In this document: one piece after another, positions 34,552-43,922 of the stretch | Numbering within the stretch: position 1 is the first letter of the stretch | How the letters are laid out: each line of letters opens with the position of its first letter | DNA from: an uncultured Robinsoniella sp. | GTDB lineage: Bacteria; Bacillota; Clostridia; Lachnospirales; Lachnospiraceae | Assembly (NCBI GenBank): GCA_900539655.1 | Contig: UQCR01000019.1 | Coordinates: 11,944-75,943 of the forward strand | Direction: 5' to 3' | DNA: 64,000 bases | Notes under the pieces: model-generated | Told to the model about the DNA's origin: nothing | Databases searched by the model: none | The model's input: only the letters and a program-made list of their open reading frames with translations | Position numbers and translations under genes: made by a program

Positions 34552-36078
34552 TTGATTAATATTGTAATTGTAGAAGATGAAATACTGGTACGTCTGGGGA
34601 TGAAAATGTGTCTGGACGAATATTCTTCGGAAATGAAAGTGGCAGCAGCTTTTGGATCAGGTGAAGATGCAGAACGATATTTTCAGCAGAATACAGCAGA
34701 TGTGCTGATTACGGATATTCGTTTGACCGGTGAAACCGGGCTGGAACTGATCCGGCATCTGAAATCCCAGATGTCCCATATGGCGGTTATTGTCCTAAGC
34801 TGCTATGAGGATTTTTCTTATGCCAGAAGCGCCATGGAACTGGGTGTGGATAAATACATACTGAAGCATGAGCTTTCCGAAGATGAGCTTCCCAGGCTGG
34901 TTTCCCAGATTTATCAGAAAAAGTTAAAAAAGGGAATGATCACCACAGGCAGAAATGATAATCCCGTTTTTTTTGAAGGAAGAGACGGAGAGAAATGTTA
35001 TCGCATTGCTTATATGAACCTGAGAGGAACGGGAGAGAGGACAACAATCAGTGAAGAAAATACCGATTATGACTTCCTCGTTGAGATTCTTCAGGAGATT
35101 TTAAACATTAACCACATGGGAGAATGTTTTCTAAGGCACGGAAAAGAAGTATTCTGCATTCTGTGCTTTGAGCCGGATGAGACATCCGAACAGATCAATA
35201 AGAAGGTACTGGATTTTTATCAGAATGCCAGAAAAAATATGAAGAATTATTTTAATAAAAATCTGTATCTGTCCATAACGGATACATTTGATTGTCTCAG
35301 CCAGGTGAACGATTTTTATAAGGAAGCAAAAGATGGCTGCAGCCTGTCTTTTTACTATGAAACTTCCAGGCTGATAGAACTTCGTGATTCCACACCCAGG
35401 AATCCATATTATCCGGCACCTGTTTTTGATAAAGAAGAGGCGTTTAGCGAACACTGGATGGAAGAGGCATCCGTACAGATGGAACGGTTCTTAAAAGCCT
35501 GTAAGGAGGCTAACCGGCCTCCGGAAGAAGTGAAGCTGCAGGTTGTGAAGTTTATACATGACATGGAAGATTATCTGGGTAAATATTACCAGACTGGGTT
35601 TATAAAGTTGTTTCAAGAAGAAGAAGTTCCGAATTATATTTTGGTCAACAGTTTTGATTCAGGACAGGAATTGCTGCTGTGGCTGTCCGATATTCGAAAA
35701 CGAGTGCAGTCTTATCTTATGGATAAGGAGAGTATTGCCGAGAAAATAGAATTGTATCTGGAAGAAAACTATGCCAAGGAACTGTCTCTAAAGGAGGTTG
35801 CTGAATACTTTCACATGAGTACGGCGTATTTCTGCCAGTATTTTAAGAAACATGCGGGGGATACTTTTGTCCATTACCTGAATTGCCTGCGGATAGAAAA
35901 AGCAAAACCCCTGCTGCTAAAGGGAGAAGCATCCGTAGAGGAAATAGCAGCTAAAGTCGGGATTATGAACAGTAATTATTTTTTTCGGGTTTTCAAGCAG
36001 ATTACCGGTAAAACAGTGGGAGAATTCCGAAAAGGCGGTATTGTAGATTCCGATATAAATTTTGTGAACAAATCGTAA
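34552..36078 (+). CDS. YesN-like response regulator with AraC DNA-binding domain
   Basis: 508 residues. The receiver begins with a TTG-coded Met (34552, after GGGGGAGG) and reads INIVIVEDEILVRLGMK; the phospho-acceptor Asp is in VLITDIRLTGETG. A long linker (130-400) precedes the AraC/HTH_18 domain, AKELSLKEVAEYFHMSTAYF and IMNSNYFFRVFKQITGKTVG. It should activate the following SBP-permease-permease-GH78 genes. Confidence 0.92.
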   Translation: MINIVIVEDEILVRLGMKMCLDEYSSEMKVAAAFGSGEDAERYFQQNTADVLITDIRLTGETGLELIRHLKSQMSHMAVIVLSCYEDFSYARSAMELGVDKYILKHELSEDELPRLVSQIYQKKLKKGMITTGRNDNPVFFEGRDGEKCYRIAYMNLRGTGERTTISEENTDYDFLVEILQEILNINHMGECFLRHGKEVFCILCFEPDETSEQINKKVLDFYQNARKNMKNYFNKNLYLSITDTFDCLSQVNDFYKEAKDGCSLSFYYETSRLIELRDSTPRNPYYPAPVFDKEEAFSEHWMEEASVQMERFLKACKEANRPPEEVKLQVVKFIHDMEDYLGKYYQTGFIKLFQEEEVPNYILVNSFDSGQELLLWLSDIRKRVQSYLMDKESIAEKIELYLEENYAKELSLKEVAEYFHMSTAYFCQYFKKHAGDTFVHYLNCLRIEKAKPLLLKGEASVEEIAAKVGIMNSNYFFRVFKQITGKTVGEFRKGGIVDSDINFVNKS

Positions 36079-36208
36079 TATCGTGAACAAGATGAGAGAA
36101 GTCTGGAAAAGACAGAAAGATATTGAATAAATGAATGAATTTTCTTACTAGTTAAAAAGAAGCCTTCTTGTTAGAATAAATACATCAAATGATATGGGAG
36201 GTATCAAT

Positions 36209-37612
36209 ATGAAGAAGAAAATGATCAGTGCTTTATTGTGCGTAAGTATGGCGGCAGGTATATTGTCTGGATGCGGAGGCGGCACGGCGCCTGCAGAGAC
36301 ACAGTCAAAAGAGACGAAAGCTGCAGAGACCACCGAAGCGGCGGCTGATACAGAGAAAGCAGAAGAAACACAGGCTAAGGCTTCTGAAACCACCGAAGCA
36401 GCGACAGATAAGGCGACAGAAAAGGCAAGTACAGGCGCGGATGCAAATGCGGCAGATGTTGGCGGAAAACTGGTAGTATGGGAGCATACGGCACAGTTTG
36501 AGGCACCGCTTAAGGCTGTAATTGAAGGATTCAATAAGAAATATCCAAATGTGGAGGTAGAGTACCAGATTAAGACCTCCGACCAGTACTATAATCTCCT
36601 CCAGACAGCTATGCAGGCTGGGGAAACACCGGACTTGTTCTGGACCAACGGAACAGCTACCACGAATCTGGAAGCCTATGTTAAACAGGATCTTTTAATG
36701 GATCTGACCGATAAAGTGGATTTCTCCTTGTACGATGGTACAAGTGCAATGAGCCTGGTTAAGGTAGACGATAAGGTCTATGCATCTCCGACTGCAGAAG
36801 TAGGCGGACGTGCAGTATTCTATAACAAAGACATTTTTAAAGAACTGGGACTGGAAGTGCCGAAGACATTCAGTGAATTTGAAGCGGCTCTGGCTGCTGT
36901 CAATGATGCAGGCTATCTTCCGATTTCATTTAGTGCTTCCGATCCGTGGGCAATTTTATTCCAGTTTGAACCGGTACTGGCAGCCACAGCATTGGATTGG
37001 ATTCAGGGATATGTGGATACCGGGGAAGCTAAGGTAAATGATCCCAAAGTAGTAGCAGCATATAACAAGATGTTGGAATGGGCAGATAAAGGATATTACG
37101 GACCAGGGTATACCGGAGTGGACGAATCAGGGGCATTACTGGCATTTTCTAAAGGCGACGCAGCGATGTGTATCGAAGGAACCTGGAATATCCAGACTAT
37201 CCAGGAAAATAACCCCGAGCTTAATTTTGGCGCATTCCAGCTGCCTACAGAAGATGGTACAAGACCATTTGTAGGAACCAGCTCCGTTGGATTTTCTGTC
37301 AGCAAAGACACGGAAAACCCCGATGCAGCCCTTGCATTTGTTAACTATTTTTCCAGCCTGGAAGGACAGACAGCATGGATTAAATCATTGGACTCCATTC
37401 CATGTACCGGTAAAATTGTGTCGGACAATGAAGTGATTAATGAGATTGCCCAGTTTGATATCCAGACAGAGAGTTATTATAGTATTTTGGGATACCTGGA
37501 AAAAGAAGGGGAGAGCCCCAGAAATGTATGGGAAGAGGATCAGACGAAAGTATTTACCAAAGGCATGACAGCACAGGAATTTACGGATGAACTTGCGGCA
37601 CTGACCCGTTAA
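36209..37612 (+). CDS. Sugar ABC transporter substrate-binding lipoprotein
   Basis: 467 residues. A lipoprotein signal peptide ends in the lipobox LSGC (Cys near 23), followed by a Thr/Glu/Ala-rich linker (24-80) and a family-1 extracellular solute-binding domain (GKLVVWEHTAQFEAPLKAVI onward). The start at 36209 has GGGAGG 7 bases upstream; the ATG at 36194 has none. It binds an oligosaccharide outside the membrane and delivers it to the two permeases downstream. No ATPase gene is nearby, so a shared MsmK/UgpC-type ATPase is expected elsewhere. Confidence 0.93.
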   Translation: MKKKMISALLCVSMAAGILSGCGGGTAPAETQSKETKAAETTEAAADTEKAEETQAKASETTEAATDKATEKASTGADANAADVGGKLVVWEHTAQFEAPLKAVIEGFNKKYPNVEVEYQIKTSDQYYNLLQTAMQAGETPDLFWTNGTATTNLEAYVKQDLLMDLTDKVDFSLYDGTSAMSLVKVDDKVYASPTAEVGGRAVFYNKDIFKELGLEVPKTFSEFEAALAAVNDAGYLPISFSASDPWAILFQFEPVLAATALDWIQGYVDTGEAKVNDPKVVAAYNKMLEWADKGYYGPGYTGVDESGALLAFSKGDAAMCIEGTWNIQTIQENNPELNFGAFQLPTEDGTRPFVGTSSVGFSVSKDTENPDAALAFVNYFSSLEGQTAWIKSLDSIPCTGKIVSDNEVINEIAQFDIQTESYYSILGYLEKEGESPRNVWEEDQTKVFTKGMTAQEFTDELAALTR

Positions 37613-37634
37613 AACAGGATAGACGGATAGGAAA

Positions 37635-37675
37635 GGGGTGTTGTACCATCCAGATGGGTGTTTGTACAACACCCC
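37635..37675 (+). terminator. Intercistronic hairpin after the substrate-binding protein gene
   Basis: A perfect 12-bp inverted repeat (GGGGTGTTGTAC at 37635-37646 and its complement at 37664-37675) sits between the SBP and first permease genes. It has no strong T-run, so it is more likely a partial terminator or mRNA 3' end stabiliser that keeps SBP expression above permease expression. Confidence 0.65.
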
Positions 37676-37704
37676 CTGATTTTACTATAAAGGGGGTACC
37701 TGCA

Positions 37705-38601
37705 ATGAGAAAAAGAAAGGCATACATTGGTTTTATAGCGCCGGGATTTATAATTTATACCATATTTATGATTGTGCCGATTATATGCGCCGTATATTTT
37801 AGTTTCTTTGAATGGAGCGGCATTGGAGATATGAAGTTTATTGGTCTGGATAATTTTAGAAAGCTGATGTTTGATCCCAGAATGTCAAAAATATTCTTTA
37901 ATGCACTGGGCAATAACATTAAATACCTTGTCTGCGTATTGCTTATAATTACACCGCTTCAAATCTTTTTTGCCTATATGATCTATATTAAGATCAAATG
38001 CCATAAATACATCCGTATGATGTTGTTTTTGCCATATGTTATCAGTACATCGATTGTAGGATTTTTTGCAATTATTATGCTGGATCCCAATATCGGGGTT
38101 CTTAATGATATTCTTGGAAGCCTGTTTGGAAACCAGGCAAAAAGTGCCTGGCTGGGTAATCCGGACCTGGTATTTAAAATATTTGTAATGGTGGTAATCT
38201 GGCAGTGTATCGGTTCCGGTATGATGATCTTCTATGCTGATATGCAGGAGATACCGGAAGAAGTAATCGAAGCCAGCATCATTGACGGGGCAAGCGGATG
38301 GAAGAGGTTTCGGTATGTAGTACTGCCATCACTTAGCGCTTCTATGTCTACGAATATTACGCTCAGCGTGATCTATGCGCTGACGATGTTTGATATCCCT
38401 TATATTCTGGTTGGTCCTCAGGGAGGGGTAAATAATAAGATTGATTTTGTCAATATGGTGTTCTACCGTTACGCCTTTGGAGGCACTTATTTCGGAGAAA
38501 CGTCTATCGGATTTGGTTCCAGTATCAGCGTTGCCATGTTTATTATTATCCTTACGTTTTCTCTGGTCACCACAAAATTATTGAAGCGTAAGAAGGATTA
38601 G
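37705..38601 (+). CDS. Sugar ABC transporter permease (MalF/LacF type)
   Basis: 298 residues, six predicted helices, with the EAA loop EVIEASIIDGASGWKRFRYVVLP that contacts the ATPase. Start at ATG 37705 after AGGGGG. It forms a heterodimer with the next permease. Confidence 0.92.
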   Translation: MRKRKAYIGFIAPGFIIYTIFMIVPIICAVYFSFFEWSGIGDMKFIGLDNFRKLMFDPRMSKIFFNALGNNIKYLVCVLLIITPLQIFFAYMIYIKIKCHKYIRMMLFLPYVISTSIVGFFAIIMLDPNIGVLNDILGSLFGNQAKSAWLGNPDLVFKIFVMVVIWQCIGSGMMIFYADMQEIPEEVIEASIIDGASGWKRFRYVVLPSLSASMSTNITLSVIYALTMFDIPYILVGPQGGVNNKIDFVNMVFYRYAFGGTYFGETSIGFGSSISVAMFIIILTFSLVTTKLLKRKKD

Positions 38602-38613
38602 GAGGGGATTGTA

Positions 38614-39477
38614 ATGGGAAAACGCAAGAAGAAATCAAACAGAAGAATTGAATCAAAACGGGCAGTAATCGGGAAGAATATCATCTCTGTTATTCTGATG
38701 ATCTATACCTTTTTATCCATTTTCCTGATCGGTAATACAGTTCTTTCATCCTTTAAAACAAAGCAGGACCTGATTAATAATACCATCGGGTTTCCAAAGG
38801 AATTTACCCTGGATAACTTTAAAATAGTTCTCGGTGAAGATGGATTTTTCCGCTACTTTTTCAATAGTATTTTTCTGGTGGGAGTATCTTTGCTGCTGTT
38901 GGTGCTCGTGGCATCTATGGTTGCATACGGACTTGCCCAATATCGGTTTAAGAGCCGGAAATTTCTGCAGACTTATTTTTTAGTTGGACTGATGTTTCCG
39001 ATTCAACTGGGAATTCTGCCTCTTTATATCATGCTTTCCAGGCTTCATCTGACCAATAATCTGCTGGGACTGGCGCTGATTTATACCGCAAATATGTCGT
39101 TCCCGGTGTTTGTGTTTACGAAGTTTTTTAATGAATTGCCGGAATCTTTAATTGAGTCGGCACGTATAGACGGGGCGGGAGAGTTTCAGATATTTAAAAG
39201 CATCATTACGCCTATTTCAAAACCGGTAATTGCTACCGTTGGACTTTTGAATTTCGTAACCATCTGGAATGATTTTTATCTTCCGCTTGTATTCCTGACG
39301 AAGGCATCCGTGAGGACTCTTACCCTGGGAGTGTATTCCTATACTGCTAATTTTCTTGCAAACTGGAATAAGGTTTTCGCAGCAGCAACTGTTGCACTGA
39401 TACCTGTCATTATTATATATTTTCTGTTCTCAGACCAGATTGTGGCGGGGTTGACCGGTGGTGCAGTGAAGGGATGA
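38614..39477 (+). CDS. Sugar ABC transporter permease (MalG/LacG type)
   Basis: 287 residues, six helices, EAA loop LPESLIESARIDGAGEFQIF, and the usual C terminus DQIVAGLTGGAVKG. GGAGGGG precedes the ATG. It starts 12 bp after the first permease gene. Confidence 0.93.
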   Translation: MGKRKKKSNRRIESKRAVIGKNIISVILMIYTFLSIFLIGNTVLSSFKTKQDLINNTIGFPKEFTLDNFKIVLGEDGFFRYFFNSIFLVGVSLLLLVLVASMVAYGLAQYRFKSRKFLQTYFLVGLMFPIQLGILPLYIMLSRLHLTNNLLGLALIYTANMSFPVFVFTKFFNELPESLIESARIDGAGEFQIFKSIITPISKPVIATVGLLNFVTIWNDFYLPLVFLTKASVRTLTLGVYSYTANFLANWNKVFAAATVALIPVIIIYFLFSDQIVAGLTGGAVKG

Positions 39478-39580
39478 GGTGCGCCTGGAAAAGGGCGGAT
39501 CGTTTAACGGGAGGAATTCCCATACGGGATGGACTTTTAAAAATATGAGTACAGGACTGTACATGCCAGGAGGTATTATA

Positions 39581-42400
39581 ATGAAAGGAAAGTGGATCTG
39601 GATCCGGGAAAATCAGGAGTCAGAAAATGAAAGAGGTTGTTTTACTACAGAATTTTACGCAGAATCTTCTGCTTTGGGGGCTGATATAAAGCTGTTGATC
39701 TGTGGAGTCACCAGATATATTGTCTGTTTAAACGGAAAAGAACTAGGGAGGGGACCTATCCGATGTGGTCCCGGGGAACTATTTTACGATTCCTATGATA
39801 TGACTCCGGATGTAAAACCCGGCATAAATTTCCTTGCAGTGCGGGTGTGGAGTTATGGGTGGTCTACCTATCAGACGGTTGCACAAGATGGCGGATTATG
39901 GTTTCAGGTTTCCTGTGGAGATACTGTATTAGCAGCATCCGGGGCAGAGACAAAATGTGCAAAAGACCTGGGACACATTTCCCATACGGTAAAGAGGAAT
40001 GTAAATCTGGGATTTAGTGACTATTACGACGCCAATCGGTTTGACAGCAGATGGACAGAGGACGCAGCGATTTCAAAAAGCTGGGGCACAGCCAGAATAT
40101 TGGAAGATTGGGAAGGCAGGTTAAAGCAGAACCCGCTGCGTCAATTTCAGAGGGCGGCTAAGACCCCGGGTAAGGTTGTGAGGATACAGGAGGTAATGCC
40201 CGGATGCCAGCAGATCTCAGTGAATACCAGAAATGCTTTCTTCCCGGGACGAAAAGATGCTGACGAGACGATATTTTCCGGATTTCTGGGATGTGAGTTT
40301 CTTGCACCAAAGGATATGGAGGGTGTGGTTGCATTCCCGAACAGGACCTGGAATGGAATAATCGGGGACTTTACCATAGACGGCAAATTGTATGAGGTAT
40401 CCAATGAGCATAGGGAGATCTCAGTATTTCTAACAGAAGGAAAACACTTTTTCCTGATGCAGATTTCGGGAAAATTTGATGACTTATACTGCCATATGGA
40501 ATTGTGCTTTCCGGAAAAGCTGTTGTCTGAAGGCGGCTTTTTTGTAAAAGGCCCTACGTGCAGAATCGTCCCCAAAATCGATGGATTTGAAAAAGTATAC
40601 GGAGGGTTGGATGAATATAACCGGCTGGAAGAATATCCAGATATTCATAAACGCCTGTTTGCTGCAGCTTCCCTAAATGAATTTGAGGAAACAGGAGGTC
40701 CGGTTACCTATGTAAAACCACAGTATATTTATGCTGATGCATATATCTATTCCCTGGCGAAGAGAGACCGTGTAATTGCTGAGTCAGCCGTTTTGCCCCG
40801 TCATCTTGGAATGCTATGGGACAATCAGGAAGTTACCCTGTTAGATCCGCCGGTGTTCGATGGCTTTAACCGGATTATCGTGGATTATGAGGATATCTAT
40901 GCCGGAAGTCTGGAATTTACCATAAAAGCACCGGCTGGAACCATTTTGGATATCTACTGTTTTGAAAATATGTATCAGGGGGAGATCGATTATACCATAG
41001 GTCTGAACAACAGCGTCCGTTACATCTGCAAAGAAGGATGGCAGTCATACCGGTGTATGGCACGTATGGGGATGCGTTATGCCATGCTGACTTTCCGGGA
41101 ATGCAGGGAGCAGGTAATGATACGGGATTTCAGAATCAACTACGCAACGTATGCTCCGGGAAATTTCGGAGGATTTGTATGTGATGACTACCTGATAAAC
41201 CGGATTTATGAAATGTGCCGCCATACCCATCAGCTCTGTATGGAAGACAGTTTTACGGACTGCCCCACTTATGAACAGGCTTTCTGGATTGGAGATGCGG
41301 GTATCAGCGCAGTTACCTGTGCCTACCTGTTTGGAGATTACGACCTGATAAAACGCAGCATACAGCTCTCGGCAGAAGCAAGATCAAACACGCCTCTGTT
41401 AAACGCCCTGACGCCTACGGACTGGAATACGTCCATTCCCATGTGGACGATGAATTGGATTATTTCGATTTTCCAGTATGGAAAAGTCAGCGGAGATACC
41501 AGTATTTTTCCGGAAATGTATGGCGCGGTAAAAGAGACGCTTAAGTATTATGCAGGATTTATACAAGAAGATGGAGGATTCCTGATTAACGCCTGGAATA
41601 TGATGGACTGGGCGGATATGGATATTCATAATTATGGAGTCGTTACAGGACAGCAGGCAGTTCTGGCATACTGTTACGGATTAGCCGCTGCATATGCAGA
41701 GAAAATTGACAATCAGGAAGATGTGGCATTTTTCGAAGGCTGTCAGATGAAGCTGCTTCTTTATATGGAAACGAAACTCTGGGATTATAATCAAAAAATG
41801 TATCGGGACGGTTTTTCACCGGAGTATGGCATGTCCCGCACATTCAGCATCCAGACACATATTTTAATGCTGCTCTACGATGGAATCCTGGATGTGGAGA
41901 AGAAGCGGATCGTAGAAAATTATATCATGGATCCACCTGTCAATATGATACAGGCAGGATCTCCGTTTATGCTGTATTACCAGTACGAATGCCTTGCTAA
42001 AATGGGTAGAATACAGGAAATCATGGATGATATTAAAATCCGGTGGGGGGAAATGCTGAAATACGATTCCACCACCTGCTGGGAGGTATTTCCCGGCTTC
42101 TATGAAGTCAGCAGAACCAGAAGTTATTGCCATTCCTGGTCGGCTTCACCTGCATATTTTTTCATTAAATATGCACTGGGAGTCCAGATGATAGAGGACG
42201 GTTTTGCAAAAGTAGAGATCACGGAACCGTCATGGGATATGAAATGGTGCAGAGGGGATGTGCCCACACCCCATGGAGCCATCCATATTGAATGGATCCG
42301 GGAAGAGGGAAGGAAGGAATGCAGGGTTCGGGTGCCTCGGGAAATAGAGGTAGTGTTTGCAGGGACGGAATGGGAATTATCTATAGACCGCATTGGATAA
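39581..42400 (+). CDS. GH78-like alpha-L-rhamnosidase-type glycoside hydrolase
   Basis: 939 residues, no signal peptide, so cytoplasmic. The N-terminal part has beta-sandwich domains (WIWIRENQE; GRGPIRCGPGELFYDSYD, common in this family). The (alpha/alpha)6 catalytic part carries the family pattern DCPTYEQAFWIGDA near residue 565, in which the Glu/Asp acids are retained. The start at 39581 follows AGGAGG by 7 bases; an upstream ATG-less extension from 39479 has no support. It should cleave rhamnose or a related sugar from material taken up by the preceding transporter. Confidence 0.85.
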   Translation: MKGKWIWIRENQESENERGCFTTEFYAESSALGADIKLLICGVTRYIVCLNGKELGRGPIRCGPGELFYDSYDMTPDVKPGINFLAVRVWSYGWSTYQTVAQDGGLWFQVSCGDTVLAASGAETKCAKDLGHISHTVKRNVNLGFSDYYDANRFDSRWTEDAAISKSWGTARILEDWEGRLKQNPLRQFQRAAKTPGKVVRIQEVMPGCQQISVNTRNAFFPGRKDADETIFSGFLGCEFLAPKDMEGVVAFPNRTWNGIIGDFTIDGKLYEVSNEHREISVFLTEGKHFFLMQISGKFDDLYCHMELCFPEKLLSEGGFFVKGPTCRIVPKIDGFEKVYGGLDEYNRLEEYPDIHKRLFAAASLNEFEETGGPVTYVKPQYIYADAYIYSLAKRDRVIAESAVLPRHLGMLWDNQEVTLLDPPVFDGFNRIIVDYEDIYAGSLEFTIKAPAGTILDIYCFENMYQGEIDYTIGLNNSVRYICKEGWQSYRCMARMGMRYAMLTFRECREQVMIRDFRINYATYAPGNFGGFVCDDYLINRIYEMCRHTHQLCMEDSFTDCPTYEQAFWIGDAGISAVTCAYLFGDYDLIKRSIQLSAEARSNTPLLNALTPTDWNTSIPMWTMNWIISIFQYGKVSGDTSIFPEMYGAVKETLKYYAGFIQEDGGFLINAWNMMDWADMDIHNYGVVTGQQAVLAYCYGLAAAYAEKIDNQEDVAFFEGCQMKLLLYMETKLWDYNQKMYRDGFSPEYGMSRTFSIQTHILMLLYDGILDVEKKRIVENYIMDPPVNMIQAGSPFMLYYQYECLAKMGRIQEIMDDIKIRWGEMLKYDSTTCWEVFPGFYEVSRTRSYCHSWSASPAYFFIKYALGVQMIEDGFAKVEITEPSWDMKWCRGDVPTPHGAIHIEWIREEGRKECRVRVPREIEVVFAGTEWELSIDRIG

Positions 42401-42494
42401 TAATCAATCTTATTTTAATTATGGCGGATTCCTCATTGGGATCGAGTATATTTTACATTGCAATGCTCTAATGTAAACATTATGTGCCAATTGT

Positions 42495-42523
42495 TTGACT
42501 TTTTTAGAAAGAAGTGATATGAT
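42495..42523 (+). promoter_or_regulatory. Sigma-A promoter of the antitoxin RNA
   Basis: TTGACT (42495-42500), 17 bp, TATGAT (42518-42523), with a start near 42530. No reading frame follows before the hairpin at 42594, so it drives a short RNA. Confidence 0.7.
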
Positions 42524-42529
42524 TGTATT

Positions 42530-42627
42530 ACAAAAAGGAATAACCGCCCGTCCTAGGCAGTTGTCCTCAAAGGAATTTCCTTTTGGAAGTAAACTACCCT
42601 GTTTTACGAGAACAGGGTAGTTTTTTG
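42530..42627 (+). ncRNA. Probable type I antitoxin RNA
   Basis: About 100 nt from a sigma-A promoter to a perfect hairpin with T-run. Its 3' part is antisense to the 3' end of the toxin message, which converges on the same hairpin. It begins with GGAATAACCGC (42537-42547), and the toxin message begins with the same 11 bases in inverted orientation (42767-42757). This arrangement is that of convergent TxpA/RatA-type and clostridial type I systems. Confidence 0.65.
42594..42627. terminator. Shared bidirectional terminator of toxin and antitoxin RNAs
   Basis: Perfect 10-bp stem (CTACCCTGTT, loop, AACAGGGTAG) with TTTTTT on the plus side. It ends the antitoxin RNA. On the minus strand it lies just after the toxin stop codon and may end that message too, though with a weaker T-run. 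Confidence 0.8.
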
Positions 42628-42711
42628 TTATTTCTTGTCAATGTAGGCAAGAAGTGCGAGTAAAAATGTCCCAAATACAAACAATAATGTCAATACTTGA
42701 TATGTACTCAT
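42628..42711 (-). CDS. Holin-like type I toxin peptide (27 residues)
   Basis: A tiny membrane peptide, MSTYQVLTLLFVFGTFLLAL followed by LAYIDKK. It has the MSTYxxL start, a single hydrophobic helix and basic tail of the putative holin-like toxin family (Hol-Tox). GGGGGGTGG is the ribosome site; an in-frame ATG at 42726 would add five residues (MGGGA) and is less likely. A promoter on the minus strand, TAGACA (42804-42799), 17 bp, TATGCT (42781-42776), fits a message starting near 42769. Expression of such peptides disrupts the membrane unless silenced by the antisense RNA. Confidence 0.75.
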   Translation of the reverse strand: MSTYQVLTLLFVFGTFLLALLAYIDKK

Positions 42712-42775
42712 AGCACCACCCCCCATCCTATAAAGTAGGAGGGCAACCACCCTGTAGCGGTTATTCCAGAAATAT

Positions 42776-42804
42776 AGCATAACATGTTTTCCATATAATG
42801 TCTA
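42776..42804 (-). promoter_or_regulatory. Sigma-A promoter of the toxin message
   Basis: On the minus strand TAGACA, a 17-bp spacer and TATGCT. The expected start, near 42769, places GGAATAACCGC at the 5' end of the message. Confidence 0.6.
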
Positions 42805-42904
42805 ATATAATCTTAGTAAATATAACACATAAGCAAATCAGAAAAGTATGTTATTGTTCAGATATTCTTCTGGCAATTCACTGTATGCAAGTAAGAAAAT
42901 GATA

Positions 42905-42940
42905 GCTTTTGCCAAACCGAATGATGAGGTTTGAAGCTTT
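42905..42940 (+). terminator. Hairpin between the toxin-antitoxin locus and the EFR1 gene
   Basis: CAAACC (42913-42918) pairs with GGTTTG (42928-42933), extended by AGCTT/AAGCT, then TTTTTT on the plus strand. It lies just past the 3' end of the minus-strand gene. Confidence 0.5.
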
Positions 42941-42952
42941 TTTAATTAAAAA

Positions 42953-43744
42953 TCAGACAAAGATTTCCGGACTTTTCTGTATCTCAGAACAATTCGCAAT
43001 TAGGAATCCACGGAACTTTTTATAAAATTCGGATTCCATAACTTTAGCATTCTTTGGACAGGTCTTTACACAGGCACAGCAATGCAGGCAGCTGCCGGGA
43101 TCCGTAATCTTTTTGGGATCATCCCGGTCAATGATGCCCATAGGACAGACGGTGGCACAGATTCCGCAATCGTTGCAGGAATCTGTTGTAGCGGGTGCCC
43201 ATGGGATGCCTGGGGCGGAACGTTCTTTATAGGGATGGTGACCCGGAATATGTATTGGTTTCAAATCATCAGCAGTTGTAATGCCATCTAACTTAAACCG
43301 CAGGGCCTCGGCAAACTCTGTGGCTGTAGCCAGATCAGACACATTGGGACGCCCGCCTGCAATTTCATTTCCATAAGAATGTTCCCCGATAAAAGCGCCT
43401 GCGCCTGCAATTACAAAACCCTGGGCTATCAGCAGGTCGGACAATTCCAGCAATGCATCTTCAAAAGCCCGGTTTCCATAGACAACGACAGGAATACAAA
43501 GTGTATGTGCTCCATGCAGGCGGCTAAAGAAGTCTTCCAGTAATGCGGGGATTCTGCCACCATAGACCGGGACGCCCACGATCAGCAAATCCGTATCGGT
43601 GAAATAAGGGATGTCTTTTGCTCTGTCATAGGTGACATCGTGATAATGAACCTTGGTTTGAAAGACAGCAGAAATTGCATCTGTAATTTTTCTGGTGGTG
43701 CCGGTGGGGCTGAAGGTTAAACAGTGTACATTTTTAATATTCAT
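42953..43744 (-). CDS. EFR1-type flavodoxin-ferredoxin fusion protein
   Basis: 263 residues. The flavodoxin-like N-terminal domain carries an FMN phosphate loop, FSPTGTTRKI, and PVYGGRIP. The C-terminal domain has two 4Fe-4S clusters: CNDCGICATVCP and CLHCCACVKTCP. Such EFR1-family proteins carry low-potential electrons in anaerobes. It stands alone, divergent from the T-box-valS unit. Confidence 0.92.
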   Translation of the reverse strand: MNIKNVHCLTFSPTGTTRKITDAISAVFQTKVHYHDVTYDRAKDIPYFTDTDLLIVGVPVYGGRIPALLEDFFSRLHGAHTLCIPVVVYGNRAFEDALLELSDLLIAQGFVIAGAGAFIGEHSYGNEIAGGRPNVSDLATATEFAEALRFKLDGITTADDLKPIHIPGHHPYKERSAPGIPWAPATTDSCNDCGICATVCPMGIIDRDDPKKITDPGSCLHCCACVKTCPKNAKVMESEFYKKFRGFLIANCSEIQKSPEIFV

Positions 43745-43887
43745 GTGATTCCTCCTTGGGTTAGGTGGGGTGTAATGATAGTTCTGTGTTTATTGTACTG
43801 CAAGGGAAGCGGGATAGCAAGTTTCCGTTGTATAGAAAAGGTTTGGTTAAAGGAAAAATGGTTTCTTCTCTTTTTTTACAAAATCCC

Positions 43888-43916
43888 TTGACAAATTCCC
43901 CCATCTTGATTATTAT
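43888..43916 (+). promoter_or_regulatory. Sigma-A promoter of the valS T-box leader
   Basis: A perfect TTGACA (43888-43893), 17 bp and TATTAT (43911-43916). The transcript should begin near 43923. Confidence 0.85.
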
Positions 43917-43922
43917 GGAAAA

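Noticed and set aside
42530..42600. Hidden protein gene in the antitoxin RNA
   Set aside because: No start codon with a ribosome site opens a frame of useful length before the hairpin.
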